This document shows, in pieces, positions 52,227-62,310 of a stretch of DNA of 64,000 nucleotides; positions within the stretch are counted from its first letter, which is position 1; each line of letters opens with the position of its first letter. The DNA is from Euglena gracilis (lineage: Eukaryota; Euglenida; Euglenophyceae; Euglenales). The stretch lies in the NCBI GenBank assembly GCA_039621445.1, contig CP154955.1, forward strand, positions 5,260,785 to 5,324,784, in the 5' to 3' direction. Made by a program: the position numbers and the translations under genes. The notes under the pieces were generated by a model. That model did no database searches. It had not been told where the DNA came from and was given only the letters and a program-made list of their open reading frames with translations.

Positions 52227-52231
52227 GTTGA

Positions 52232-52455
52232 TCTCGTCTTTTGGAAACCCGGGTGGGGGGGGGCTTAAATTTCCAAAAAGGGGGGTAATGCAGATTCCTG
52301 GGGGTGATACCGACCTGGTCGGTATCACCCCCAGGGGTAGTTATCGACCTGGTCGGCCCGACCATGGTCGGGCCGACCAGGTGGTCGGGCCGACCAGGTC
52401 GGCATCACCCCCAGGATGAGCACCCACAGGAATCCGCCCGGGGCCCAACAAGGAA
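52232..52455 (-). repeat. GGTCGGCCCGACC repeat, copy 3 (right of satellite)
   Basis: Inverted partner of 49800-50015. Contains perfect palindromes such as GGTGATACCGACC/GGTCGGTATCACC. Confidence 0.85.
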
Positions 52456-52909
52456 GAAGAGTTATCATTTTCGCTTCCTGTGCTCTTTCCTTCTGAAGGC
52501 ATTTATGTGTGCAAAAGTTTTGAGATGGGGTGGGGACTTTTTTGGAGACATATAAGTGACATATAGGTATTGGTATAGGTATAGGTTGTCGACATATAGG
52601 TATAGGTCTTTTGCCAAACCTATACCTATATGCAACCCTGTTTACACAAAAAAGAGCCATACTTTGGTGGCCGCCGCAAATCTTGGCAATGAAAATGATA
52701 TGCCAAACCGCAGGCGTCACACACAACTTTGTTCAGCTCCACACAATTTGGATTTTTCGGAATGGCAACACCACAAAAACCACATTTCTCCTATTTTATA
52801 GGCAGTCGGGACACAGCACGAGGCACAGGGGGTTGGTCAGGGGAGGGAACAGAGCTGACCGCAGGAGCGGAACGTTGCTCGGCGGTGGGAAAGACAGAGG
52901 GAACACTGG

Positions 52910-53332
52910 TCAGGTCCTGATTTTCGAAATGAAAGAGGTTGCCGAACGATTCCCTGAAACGAACAAAGTTCCCGACTGTTGCGCACGTTGAGCCACACAT
53001 TGTTCGATGACGCTCGCCTCATCGAACAACAGGCTGGGTTCCAGCTCCCATCCCGTCCAGGCAACAAAGAAAGCATCTAGCTCAGGATAAGAGGCTTGCC
53101 GATGTTGACACAGTTTGGCGAACTCCAAACAGTTGGCAACAGCAGCAAGCTCTGCACCCACGGAGCCGGACTTTTTCTTTGTGTTGCCCTGTGCCAGCAA
53201 GGTGCCATGAAGGGGGTCAACCTTCGGCTTCTTGGCATCTTGCTGGTGTACCGCGGGAGCAGCCAGGAACAATTCCGTCCTAGGGGGTGGTGGCAAAAGG
53301 CCATTCACAATGTTTGCCGTGCGTTTGGCCAT
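52910..53332 (-). CDS. Unknown gene family, member A (140 residues)
   Basis: ATG at 53332 (MAKRTANIVNGLLPPPPRTE) to TGA at 52910. The middle is ordinary soluble protein (SVGAELAAVANCLEFAKLCQ ... FFVAWTGWELEPSLLFDEAS, VIEQCVAQRAQQSG). It aligns with the spliced gene at 62647-63493: A-N-[IL]-V, P-P-P-P, E-L-x-x-V, and [LM]-F-D-[EN] followed by a similar helix. A GTTTCAG late in the frame suggests a possible splice site, so the last ~20 residues are less certain. It starts just beyond the AAAACGTG repeat arm of the foldback at 53378. Confidence 0.5.
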   Translation of the reverse strand: MAKRTANIVNGLLPPPPRTELFLAAPAVHQQDAKKPKVDPLHGTLLAQGNTKKKSGSVGAELAAVANCLEFAKLCQHRQASYPELDAFFVAWTGWELEPSLLFDEASVIEQCVAQRAQQSGTLFVSGNRSATSFISKIRT

Positions 53333-53377
53333 ATTGGCAGGGCTGCGGGAAAAAGGAAAAAAAAGAAAAAAAAGGGG

Positions 53378-53925
53378 GGTTGACACGTTTTCAGTGAGGG
53401 CATTTGTGGCAATGACACGTTTTCAGTGAAGGCATCTGTGTTCAGGCACGTTTTCAATGAGAGTGCCGTTTTTTGGGTCCGAATTTCACAAATTCGCGTT
53501 TTTGACCCCTTGCGTGAATCATGACCACGAATTTCAGGGCAGGCATTTGGCGGGCTCTGAACACGTTTTTAAACAAATTGTGGCTGACCCAGATTTCAGC
53601 CTGAAAACATGTTCAGGGGGCCCCCTTCGGAGGCCCCCCTGCTGAACACGTTTTCAGGCTGAAATCTGGGTCAGCCACAATTTGTTTAAAAACGTGTTCA
53701 GAGCCCGCCAAATGCCTGCCCTGAAATTCGTGGTCATGATTCACGCCAGGGGTCAAAAATGCGAAAATGTGAAATGTGAAATTCGGACCGAAAAAAAAGG
53801 TGCCCCAATGGAAAACGTGCCTTACCACAGATGCCCTAATGGAAAACATGTCATTGCCACAGAGTGCCCTAATGGAAAAACGTGCCTTTGCCACAGATGC
53901 CCTAATGGAAAATGTGTTACCCTTC
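53378..53925. repeat. ~550-bp foldback (large inverted repeat)
   Basis: Centre near 53628 (GGGGGCCCCCTTCGGAGGCCCC). Inner arms are nearly perfect to about 53470/53797, then continue as diverged tandem GGCATCTGTG..CACGTTTTC units to the ends. Parts recur at 47985-48060 and 54600-54710. Confidence 0.9.
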
Positions 53926-54244
53926 CCCCCATACCTAAACACATGGCAAACTTTGTGAACCGTGAAGGGTGGAAAAATCTGATGACCAACGCTGGCCGTT
54001 GTTGAACAGAGCTTTCTATCAAGGGGTAACTTGGTACCCTAACGTTGCACGCAGCCCGAGATACGCTCGCAATCGTCGGATCGGCCAGAATCTTAGTCGA
54101 AATTTGTGGTGGTTTTGGGTGCTGCTTGGTTTAAAATGCTTTACAAACCATACAGAAACGATTTTTGTCTTCGAATCGAGGACATCTGGGGTCCAGGGAG
54201 GTACAAGAATTGTGAAATTAGGATTTCCCAGTGACAGGAAATAC

Positions 54245-54420
54245 CCCCCCCCCTTTATTGTCCCACCGACCTGCCCCCGGGAGGCCCGACCGGACAATAA
54301 AGGGGGGGGGACAATAAAGGGGTACCAAAGGAATATCATTGGCCGGGCCAAAAAAACCCCCCGTCGGCCGGGGCCCAGGGACAATAAAGGGGGGGGACAA
54401 TAAAGGGGGGGGGGGGGTGG
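54245..54420. repeat. ACAATAAAGGGGGGG repeat
   Basis: Five copies of ACAATAAAGG(G)n in both orientations. The flanking ~90-bp blocks 54000-54090 and 54470-54560 are diverged direct repeats (GCTTTC.ATCAAGGGG, GAGAT.CGCTCGC.ATCG). Confidence 0.7.
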
Positions 54421-54723
54421 TAAGAGTACCAAGCGGCGTGGCTGAATCTGGTCGTCACCACTAGTCGTCTGATGAAAAGAGTTTTCGATCGAGGGGTGAG
54501 TTTGTACCTGAACAACTTTCACAGCCAGAGATCCGCTCGCGATCGCCGATCGATTTGGCAAAATGCATTTTCGGATTTTCGGACGATTTCGGACGACACG
54601 TGATTGCCACAGATGCCCTAATGGAAAACGTGCCCTAATGGAAAACGTGTTGATGACCACGAATTTCAGGGCAGGCATTTGGCGGGCTGAACACGATTTT
54701 AAGTTGGGGTTTTCTTTCCCCAT

Positions 54724-54984
54724 CAGGCTTCTTTTTAAGTCAGCAGACCCACCCACACCCCCAGGGGGGGTGGGATGGGTCCGGGCCGGACCCCCCCCCC
54801 CCCGGGGGGGGGTCCCGTGCTGGAGGCGCTGAGTATGCATTTTCGGCGCGAAGCGCCGAAATTTTTTGAAAATTGCCTTTAACGGGCCCGATTTTGGGGG
54901 GTCCCCCCCCCCGGGGGGTCCCGCGCCACCCTGGGTGGGTGGGGGAGTCCCCCCCTCCCCCCCGGGGTCTTAAAAAGAAGCCTG
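54724..54984. mobile_element. Short hAT-like element (261 bp), perfect TIRs
   Basis: CAGGCTTCTTTTTAAG at 54724-54739 and its exact complement at 54969-54984. Flanking octamers TTTCCCAT and TTCGCCAT match at 6 of 8. C-tract/G-tract palindromes and TTTCGGCGCGAAGCGCCGAAA inside. Confidence 0.75.
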
Positions 54985-55000
54985 TTCGCCATCCAAATTT

Positions 55001-55147
55001 CTACTGTTTGCACCAATGCGCTACCCTGCACCACCAGCAAACAGTTTTTGGCTGATTTAAAATTCCACGAGCCAGTCGTCCAGCGTATATTAAAAAAATG
55101 GGTTTAAAAACCTTCACTTCAGCACTTGTTCCAAAAATGATGTGAAC
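55001..55147 (-). CDS. Candidate terminal exon with Cys/Trp/His cluster
   Basis: After TTTAAAAAAACAG: VHIIFGTSAEVKVFKPIFLI, then YAGRLARGILNQPKTVCWWC, RVAHWCKQ, TAG. CWWC-x3-HWC could bind zinc. CAAACA|GTAGAA at the end could be a donor instead, leading into the hAT-like element 17 bp away. Unknown family. Confidence 0.42.
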   Translation of the reverse strand, partial: VHIIFGTSAEVKVFKPIFLIYAGRLARGILNQPKTVCWWCRVAHWCKQ

Positions 55148-55304
55148 CTGTTTTTTTAAAAAAAAATGACAATTTGAAAAAATGGCAATTTTTCGCTGTT
55201 CTGGCCCAGACCTCTCCTTCGTGTGTATCGGCAAAAAAAAATTGTGTGTTGGTGTGTTTCAAAAATTGTGTATCGGTGTGTCTCAGTACGTTTTTGATTC
55301 GGGT

Positions 55305-55640
55305 CACGGGGGGGTCACGGGGGGGTCACGGGGGGGGGTCACGGGGGGAACACCACATTTTTGGTGGCAAAATTAGGAATCACCGAGCCGGAATTTTTGG
55401 GGAAAAATTCCACAAATTAGGAATACCCACACCTGAAATTAGGATTTTGACACCAAATTAGGAATCACCAAGCCCAAAATTGAAAATTTTACACCTCAAA
55501 ATTAGGAATCTGCCTGACAAATTTATCAAATTAGGTATTACCGGCCAAAAAATTTCCCCACAAAATTTCGCGGAAAAGGGTCCTTGTTCGGGTCACGGGG
55601 GGGTCACGGGGGGGGGGGGTCACGGGGGGGTCACGGGGGG
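55305..55640 (+). repeat. GGGTCRCG-bracketed element, copy 2
   Basis: (GGGTCACGGGGGG)n at both ends, each block ending GGGGGGAACACC. Inside are eight degenerate CAAATTAGGAATCACC units with about 30-bp spacing. Confidence 0.8.
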
Positions 55641-55699
55641 AACACCCCCATAGATTCTCATCCTTGTTCTGCTACACCCAAAAAGCAGTTGCTTCCGAC

Positions 55700-55970
55700 A
55701 CACAAATATAAGACACCCCCCAAATACAAGACACCCCTGGGCTGGCAGCTACTTCTCCAAATATAAGACACCCCCCCATGAAAGACCTTCCACGGTGAGT
55801 GTGGAGCAGCAAGTCTCAAGGCGCGATGAAAACAACCAATGCACATCCAGTCTACTGCTTTGGGTGAAGCAGGACATTCTCCAAATATAAGACACCCGAA
55901 AATCCCCAAAGGGTGTCTTATATTTGGAGAATGTCTTCTAGTGAGGGGTGTGTTATATTTGGGGGAGGGG
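55700..55970. repeat. CAAATATAAGACACCCC repeat with perfect hairpin
   Basis: Five copies in both orientations. 55873-55897 and 55911-55935 form a perfect 25-bp stem with a 13-nt loop. Confidence 0.9.
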
Positions 55971-56100
55971 GTTTAACCCCCAACATGCCGGGATGCCGGG
56001 TCCTGAACGTTTGGGGTGAAGCAGTGGCTCAGAACGCCGGTTTGGGCTGCCGCCCGAACCATCGTTCTGAGCCGCGGCACCCGTCACTTAAAGGACGGCC

Positions 56101-56882
56101 CTAAATTGCATGTTGCACACCTCTGAACAGGGAAATGATTCTCTTCACGGTCTTGTAGCATGCGGTCTGACTGGACAGGTGGCTGTCTAAATGTGTTGGG
56201 CTGCCTGGTGGGCATTCCTTGCTTCCTTGAGGGCCACTCTTCATAGTGCTGTTGGGATTTTCTGCAAACTCTCCTTTCTTTGGCAGAGAAATGCCATCGT
56301 TTTTGATTCCACCCGCCCCAAAAACATACATCTCTTTAAGGACCCCAGGGGGGGGTGCTGGGCTAGGGCTAGAAATTTGGGCTGGCTAGAAATTTGGGCT
56401 GGCTAGCCCGCCCCCCCCCCCGGGGGGGGGGCTAGGCCCCGGCTGGACCCGAACCGGGGCGAGCTGGACTGAAATTGGAAAAATGCCCAAAAATGACCTG
56501 CAGAACACAGTTTTGAAAAAATGATGCATCTGAAACCCCCCAAAAATGCAAACGCCCCCCAAACCCCATTTTTGGACACTTTTGAACACAATTTTTCAAA
56601 AAATTTCGGCGCTTCGCGCCGAAAAATTTTGAGCTGGACCCCCAAAAAAGGGGCTGGCTAGCTGGGCTAGCAGCACCCCCCCCCGGGGGGGGGGGGTGCT
56701 GCTGCGGCTGGGCTGGGCCCAAATCGGGGCTGGCTGCAGCCGCCCCCCCCGGGGGGGGGGGGTTCGCAAAACCTTAGAGAGATGTATGCCCAAAAAGCCA
56801 AATGAGTAGAACTGGCAAAAAAAGGCTGGAAACGGTGGAGGGATGAGGTTGATGAGAGTTGAGCAATTGAGGAATTGAGCAA
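56101..56882 (-). CDS. ORF split by a hAT-like element
   Basis: Upstream part 56882-56789 (SSLHRFQPFFASSTHLAFW) and downstream part 56324-56090. After removal of the element 56325-56788 plus one octamer, the frame continues GWNQKRWHFSAKERRVCRKS ... DRMLQDREENHFPVQRCATC to TGA. A second frame is also open downstream (56331-56101, whose ATG comes from the element's terminal repeat: MYVFGAGGIKNDGISLPKKG ... KTVKRIISLFRG). NHFP...CxxC faintly recalls piggyBac C-termini but is too short to call. Function unknown. Confidence 0.4.
56325..56788. mobile_element. Short hAT-like element (464 bp), perfect 8-bp TSD
   Basis: Ends CATACATCTCTTTAAG and (inverted) CATACATCTCTCTAAG. Perfect octamer CCCAAAAA at 56317-56324 and 56789-56796. 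Interior shared with 21497-21907, with three C-tract/G-tract palindromes and TTTCGGCGCTTCGCGCCGAAA. Confidence 0.85.
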
Positions 56883-57544
56883 TTGAGGATATGGCCCGAC
56901 AGCATGCTCCCCAAGAACATTTGGAAGAAATGAATTTTATTAATTTCTTCATTTATTATTGTTCATTCATTTATTTGTTTATTTGTTCATTTATTCATGA
57001 TTTTTGTTGTACCCATTTGTTTTTTTCTTCCTGTGAAGGCTTCCTAAGATCAAAGTGAACATGTGATGGAGATGAGAAAAACCTTTTTCTTTTGAAAAAA
57101 TGTGAAGAAGAAACACCGGTGCTAGTTCCTAAAAATTTGATGAATGAACTTATGAATGAATGAATGAACGAATGAACTTGATGAATGAATAAAAAACAAT
57201 GAATGAAATTGTTTACCAAGAAAGGAGGATTCTGCAGCAAAAACAAAACAACTTTTTTGAGCAAGTTCAGGATGTTTTGTTTTTTTTGTTGAACAAAGCA
57301 ATCCACTCCATTACAACCTTGCTCGGTTGTTGTTTCAAGTGCCAGAGAAGACTTTATGAGGAAGAGCTTGCTTGAGGGCGACTGGGAGCATTCTCTGCTT
57401 CTTTTCGCTTGTTCAACAACTTCAAAGCAACAGGTGTCAGAGTTGGTGGTGCATTTTGGGGAAACTTGACAGTGAAAGTCACCTCTGAGGACATCACAAT
57501 TCTGAAAGAAATGACAGCGAGGATAAGGATTCTCCACGGGTGTG

Positions 57545-57955
57545 TCACAGTCAACCAATTTCACCCTGAGAGAAACACATGTGATGGGAGCACTCAAAGG
57601 AGGCAAACCTCCCACGGGCATCAGCAACGATGGAACACTGAGCACAACCACCAAGGTTCAGGCCAGAGAGTGTAATAAGAGCTTTGCCATTCCACCCACT
57701 CTTCATGACCCACGCCCCATGTGTGTTCCGGTGGCGCCATTTCACCCATGCTTACATCATTGCAAACAGGAAAGGCAGGGCTGTCACCATATGGAAACAG
57801 GAAGGAATATTTTGAATATCAGTGCCATCCTGGGACCGGCATCATGCCACGAAGAAACTCCACCCCACAAAAGAAACAGAGGACATCATAACCAACGTCG
57901 CGCGTCTTCGAAACCGTCACGAATCCCACCAGTACAAATTCTTCATAATCATTAG
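57545..57955 (+). CDS. His/Cys-rich exon, 136 codons, unknown
   Basis: After ACGGGTGTGTCACAG: STNFTLRETHVMGALKGGKP ... FHPCLHHCKQERQGCHHMET ... PPHKRNRGHHNQRRASSKPS, open to TAG. The CxxHHC...CHH cluster may bind zinc. The C-terminus is basic. Upstream plus frames (57409-57560) may hold the previous exon. Minus-strand frames are also open and include a RING-like C-x2-C...C-x-H-x2-C lacking the last Cys. Confidence 0.4.
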   Translation, partial: SQSTNFTLRETHVMGALKGGKPPTGISNDGTLSTTTKVQARECNKSFAIPPTLHDPRPMCVPVAPFHPCLHHCKQERQGCHHMETGRNILNISAILGPASCHEETPPHKRNRGHHNQRRASSKPSRIPPVQILHNH

Positions 57956-57999
57956 TTTAAAGTGGATGTTTTTGTCGAAAAGGAATCAACTCCTCTCTC

Positions 58000-58740
58000 G
58001 ATATGGTGATCACACTCGTGTGCCATGCGCACACGCGTCCCTGTCACCATCATTCGTGTTGAGGGGCTTTATTTTTTTCCCTTCTGGGATTGTAAATGAA
58101 TTATTTGGACGTATTCCTTAATTTTCGATGTCTTCCTCCATTTTCTCATTGACTTTCAAATTTCCTTTTGGGAACCACTTTGACAATTTTGGCTTTTGTA
58201 AATCACCCATTTATAAAATGTTTGCCCCACCGAGATTTATCATTCATCATGGATGTCAAGGTGGGCATAGAAATTGCTGAAAAATACAATTTCATACAAC
58301 AATTACCCCCCCCCCCAAATGAGGGGGTTATTTGGGGGGGGGTCGAAAAAAAGGGTCTCAGGTACCTCCCCTACCCCTTTTTTCCAGAATTTTTTTTTGT
58401 GAATCTCATGTTCTGTGGCATCATTTCCACCAGAAGGAAAACTCGCTTTTCTGAAAATCTCAAAAGATTAGTGGTTTTTGAAGACTTTTTTCTTGAAAAT
58501 TTATTTCATTGTCCAGGCCCGGACCCCGGAGGGTCATTTAGGGGGGGAGGTCGTTTAGGGGGGGGCAAATGGTAACCAATTTTTGAAGAACCGTGGTCAA
58601 TTGTCCCCCCCCCCCACAAACGAACTATTAACGGGGGGGGGGGGGGGCTGCCCCCCCCCGAGGTTTTGGAAAGAATTTTTTTGAAAGTTGTGTAATTTAC
58701 TCACCACATTCTTTGTGTTTTTCTCAATTTCTCACATCAA
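58000..58740. other. No confident gene
   Basis: The plus frame 58168-58575 is open (FIMDVKVGIEIAEKYNFIQQ is plausible) but passes through C runs without splice support. G/C-tract repeats at 58310-58340 and 58530-58660. Confidence 0.35.
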
Positions 58741-58754
58741 GATCCCAACTTTTC

Positions 58755-59160
58755 ATTGAATTTTTTTGCTTTGCTAGATGTCACTACCGTCTTGCCGCGG
58801 CAGCAAGACAAGTCCAGGGCTCCTGGGTCGGAGGGGTCAAAAACTTTCTTCTTTCAATTTGGGGTTGTTGTTTGTGAATATCTCCACTGCCATCTTGCCG
58901 CCCTTCGGGCGGCAACAAAAACACATGTATCTTGTATTTGTATTTCAAAAGGCATCCCATTCCTGTCCCGGGGCACGAGATGCGTCGCTGTCTCTTGCCG
59001 CCCGTTGAGCGGCTTGAAAGCATCCAAATTATGATGGATTTGTGCCATGATGTCAAAAATTGCCACATTTTCTGTCACATCCAATGCCATCTTTCAAAGA
59101 AAAGGCGCTATTGTCTCGCCGCCCTTTGGGCGGCGAAAAGAAACAATGGTTGTTTTGGGT
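58755..59160. repeat. Segment duplicated at 60720-61180
   Basis: Shares GGGGTTGTTGTTTGTGAATA, GATGGATTTGTGCCATGATG and TTTTCTGTCACATCCAATG blocks in direct orientation, with GCCGCCCTTYGGGCGGC hairpins. The first ~75 bp are inverted between the copies (58755-58830 versus 61105-61180). Confidence 0.75.
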
Positions 59161-59740
59161 CATGTCAAAGATCGCCCCCCCCCCCCAAGAAAAAATCACT
59201 TCTACACCCCTGCTCCACCCCCAACACCGCAACCCCTCCACCACATATTGAGCTCCACAAAAAAATCCCAATCCAGAAAATCTGGAACATTTTTCACAAA
59301 AAAATTGGGGGGAATGGGGTTTGGGAGTTTCCCCTGTGTCCTGTGCACCAACGCCTGAAATTTTGTAAAAAAAAACAGAGTTTGCCCCAAAAAATACAAA
59401 GTTTGACCATTAAATGGCCCAAATTGGCCAAAAATGATTGAAATTGCCCCAAAATATTCCAAAATTGGCAACAGGGACAAAAATTGTCTTTAAAAAAATC
59501 CCAAAAGTGGCCGAAAACTGTGTTTTGTTGTTGCCTGCTTTGGCATATTTGTGTTTAAGGGGGAGCATGCCGTTGGCAGCCGTTGGCAGCCGTCGGCAAG
59601 GAGTCGGCCAGCAGTTTTTGAGTCCGTAAAAGGAAAATGGGCAAAGCCACCTGCAATGGCCAAACATTCAGTCGTAAAGGTACACAAAAACTTTATGGGA
59701 GACAATTTGAGGAATTAGATCAACCTCATTTTCCAATGAG

Positions 59741-59959
59741 TCACACGGTCGGCCGAATGTGTGAAAGAAATTCGTTGGGTTTTGATTCAAGTTTTTCCAT
59801 GATCCATTTCCACACTTCTAATTCCATGCTCCATTCACAGATTGTTGTTTTGATGTCCTCTTTCAAGGTGCATGTTTCCAATGCTGTTTCTTCCATTGCC
59901 TTGGCATTCATTTTCGAAGTTTGCAAGTTTGTAAGATATGCACAAAACATCATTTTCAA
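59741..59959 (-). CDS. Acidic helical protein exon, unknown
   Basis: ATG at 59959, 72 codons: MKMMFCAYLTNLQTSKMNAK, AMEETALETCTLKEDIKTTI, CEWSMELEVWKWIMEKLESK.... Strong purine bias and Glu/Lys/Met-rich helical composition typical of real coding strands. A donor ACC|GTGTGA just before the stop makes it a probable first exon. Divergent from the RRM exon at 60.07 kb with about 110 bp between. Confidence 0.48.
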   Translation of the reverse strand: MKMMFCAYLTNLQTSKMNAKAMEETALETCTLKEDIKTTICEWSMELEVWKWIMEKLESKPNEFLSHIRPTV

Positions 59960-60070
59960 CTAAGATCAGGGTCAGTGTAAGTGCGAACTGAGTCTAATTC
60001 CGCATGTTTGGCGTGTTTGAGGGATTAATTCCGCTTCATCACTCAACCGCTCTTCTTCGTCCCTTCAAAG

Positions 60071-60346
60071 GTGCACTCTAAGTGTGTTCACCGCCCAAAT
60101 AAAGTACCATTGCAGCAGCAGCGCCCCAACCTACCCCCAAGGACCCGGCACATGCAGGTGTCTGCGCTGCTGAAGGATTGTGGACGCATCTTGGATGTGT
60201 GGGTTGCGCGGGGCGACCAACCCAGCACATGGGCTTTTGTGACCTTCACCAACGAGAAGGGGTTGCAGGCGGCACTCGAAATGGATGGCGTGGAGTTCGA
60301 AAGGCGAGTTTTGCGTGGCCTTGGACTTCACACAACGAAAGATTAA
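60071..60346 (+). CDS. RRM-domain exon, SR-protein-like
   Basis: The frame holds most of an RNA-recognition motif: NLPPRTRHMQVSALLKDCGR (end of strand 1 and helix 1), ILDVWVARG (strand 2), STWAFVTFTN (RNP1 strand, F-V-T-F), then EKGLQAALEMDGVEFERRVL (helix 2 and strand 4). This matches the single RRM of SR splicing factors. RNP2 is not seen and must lie in a preceding exon or be lost; acceptors exist at CCCTTCAAAG (60070) and after CATTGCAGCAGCAG. The frame after RRVLR probably runs into an intron. No RS domain is visible nearby. It would bind RNA, probably in splicing. Confidence 0.6.
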   Translation: MHSKCVHRPNKVPLQQQRPNLPPRTRHMQVSALLKDCGRILDVWVARGDQPSTWAFVTFTNEKGLQAALEMDGVEFERRVLRGLGLHTTKD

Positions 60347-60719
60347 AAGGAGAAAATTTTGAATCCCCCCATCGAGAATTACTGGTGCCCCGGGGCATTG
60401 TTGTGTTCGGGTTTTTTTCACTGGGGGGGGGGTGGGCGACCGAAAAAAATTTTCTTGCCGCGACATGGCACCCAAGACTTAAGGGGGTGATTAGGGGTGT
60501 AGAAGTATTTTTTTCTCGGGGGGAGATCCTTGACAAGGCCGAATATACCCTCACCCCCCCAAAGTGGCCGCCCTCTGGGCACTGTGGGACCTCAAAATGG
60601 CCACTCTGGGGAGGGGGACACTTTGGGGGGGGGGTCGAATTTTGGCCTTTGGCGCTAAAGAAAATGGCCACTTTGAGGGGGGTAAACCAAAATTTTGCCA
60701 GAAAATTTTGGTCATTTTT

Positions 60720-61180
60720 TTTTGCCGCCAAAGGGCGGCGAGATGGTTGGAGGGGGCAAAACCTTTCTTTTTTCAAGTTGGGGTTGTTGTTTGTGAATAT
60801 CTCCTTGACTTGGCTTCAAAAATCAAAATTTCAAAAAACCCACCACTTCTGTTGACAGATTTGGCTGTTTTTGGGGAAGCCTTTTGGAAAAATGTTGGGC
60901 GGCAATGCATTTTTTTTTGTTCCATGCAAAATGGCTCGGAGGGGGCAGGTTTTTTTGAAATCTCAAAACACAAAATGCATCACTGTCTTTTGCTGCCCGT
61001 AGTGCCGGCTTGAAGGCCTCCAAATTGTGATGGATTTGTGCCATGATGTCAAAAAAATGGCACATTTTCTGTCACATCCAATGTCACCTTTTTAAAAAAA
61101 AAGTGCAACTGAGTTCTGGACTTGTTTGGCCGCCCAAAGGGCGGCAAGACGGTGACGATGTCCAACAGCAAAAGTAGCCA
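60720..61180. repeat. Second copy of the 58755-59160 segment
   Basis: See 58755. Minus-strand reading of both copies keeps DIMAQIHHNL[DE]AFKP, so the repeat may derive from coding sequence. Confidence 0.75.
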
Positions 61181-61194
61181 AAAAAAGTTCAATG

Positions 61195-61505
61195 AAAGGG
61201 GGTGTCTCCCCCGCGTCCCCCCCGCGTCCCCCCCGCCCCCCCCCCCCCGTGTCCCACTTTGGAACCAAAATTTTGTTCTCGAGACAGCCAAATTTAGGAG
61301 GCTGATTCCTAATTTCAGGCAAATTTGAGGTTGGTGATTCCTAGTGGGTGATTCCTAACTTGTGGTGGGTGATTTCTAATTTGGGGTGGGTTTGTCCTAA
61401 TTTGTTGTGGTAGAATCCTAATTTGGCTTAAAAATTTCTCACAGCAAATTCCTAATTTCACCGTCCCAAAAATGGCGTCTCCCCCCCCCCCCGCGTCCCC
61501 CGACA
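61195..61505 (-). repeat. GGGTCRCG-bracketed element, copy 3 (inverted)
   Basis: CCCCCGCGTCCCCC blocks at both ends (GTGTCTCCCCCGCG on the outer side), with seven TTCCTAATTTG units between. Confidence 0.75.
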
Positions 61506-61923
61506 CCCCCAAAGAGTGTCATCTTCATTCTCGCAAACTTGGTAACAAACAAAATCCTGTGTAATTTTTGGAGGGCAAATTTTCTCGGGGGGGGGGGGCG
61601 AAAAAAATCGAGGCAAAAAAATTCTCGGGTCAAAAAAATCGAGTCAAAAAAAATCCCTTTGAATGACCCCCCCAATAGTCGGGGCCCATCCTATGGACAT
61701 GTAGGGTAAATTGAGCAACCCCCTCCCTAATTGTCACCCCCCCCCCCTAATCTTTGCAAGGGGCTCTTTGATTTTCTGCCCAAGGCCTCCTTCCGAAGAT
61801 TCAGCTGCCATCGATGGTGAAGGGCGGCAAGGAGCTGGCATTCCATCCCTCACATTAGCTTTTCAGAGGTATGGAATGGAATCATTGCGCAAACATGAAG
61901 CCGACCCAGTCAATTTGTTCATT

Positions 61924-62086
<163 letters not shown>

Positions 62087-62236
62087 ATGTGTGAGCACAT
62101 TGCGCGCACAAATGGGGACCTGGCCAACCCCCCCCCCCAACAAGGGGGTTGGGTTGGCCAACCCCCCGAGGGTGCTGTTGTAACACATTCCCGGCGACCC
62201 TGGGACTCAAACATTTCGGATTTCTGTACAGTGTTC

Positions 62237-62310
62237 TGATCCCGCTTTTTCACCAAAAACCTGGGGGCGCCAAAGGCGCCCCCGGGGTTTTGGTGAAAAA
62301 AGCGGGATCA
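62237..62310. repeat. 74-bp hairpin
   Basis: TGATCCCGCTTTTTCACCAA...GGCGCC AAA GGCGCC...TTGGTGAAAAAAGCGGGATCA, nearly perfect. Confidence 0.95.

Noticed and set aside
53682-54005. Cys-rich repeat protein (CPNGK repeats)
   Set aside because: The repeated CPNGK peptide is the translation of the GCCCTAATGGAAAA tandem repeat in the foldback arm, not independent coding evidence.
57551-57745. RING-finger-like minus frame (CxxC...CxHxxC)
   Set aside because: The final Cys is missing, no phase-compatible continuation was found, and the plus-strand frame across the same DNA is longer.
62237-62310. Rho-independent terminator
   Set aside because: The hairpin lacks a U tract and the genome is eukaryotic; similar hairpins occur as dispersed repeats.
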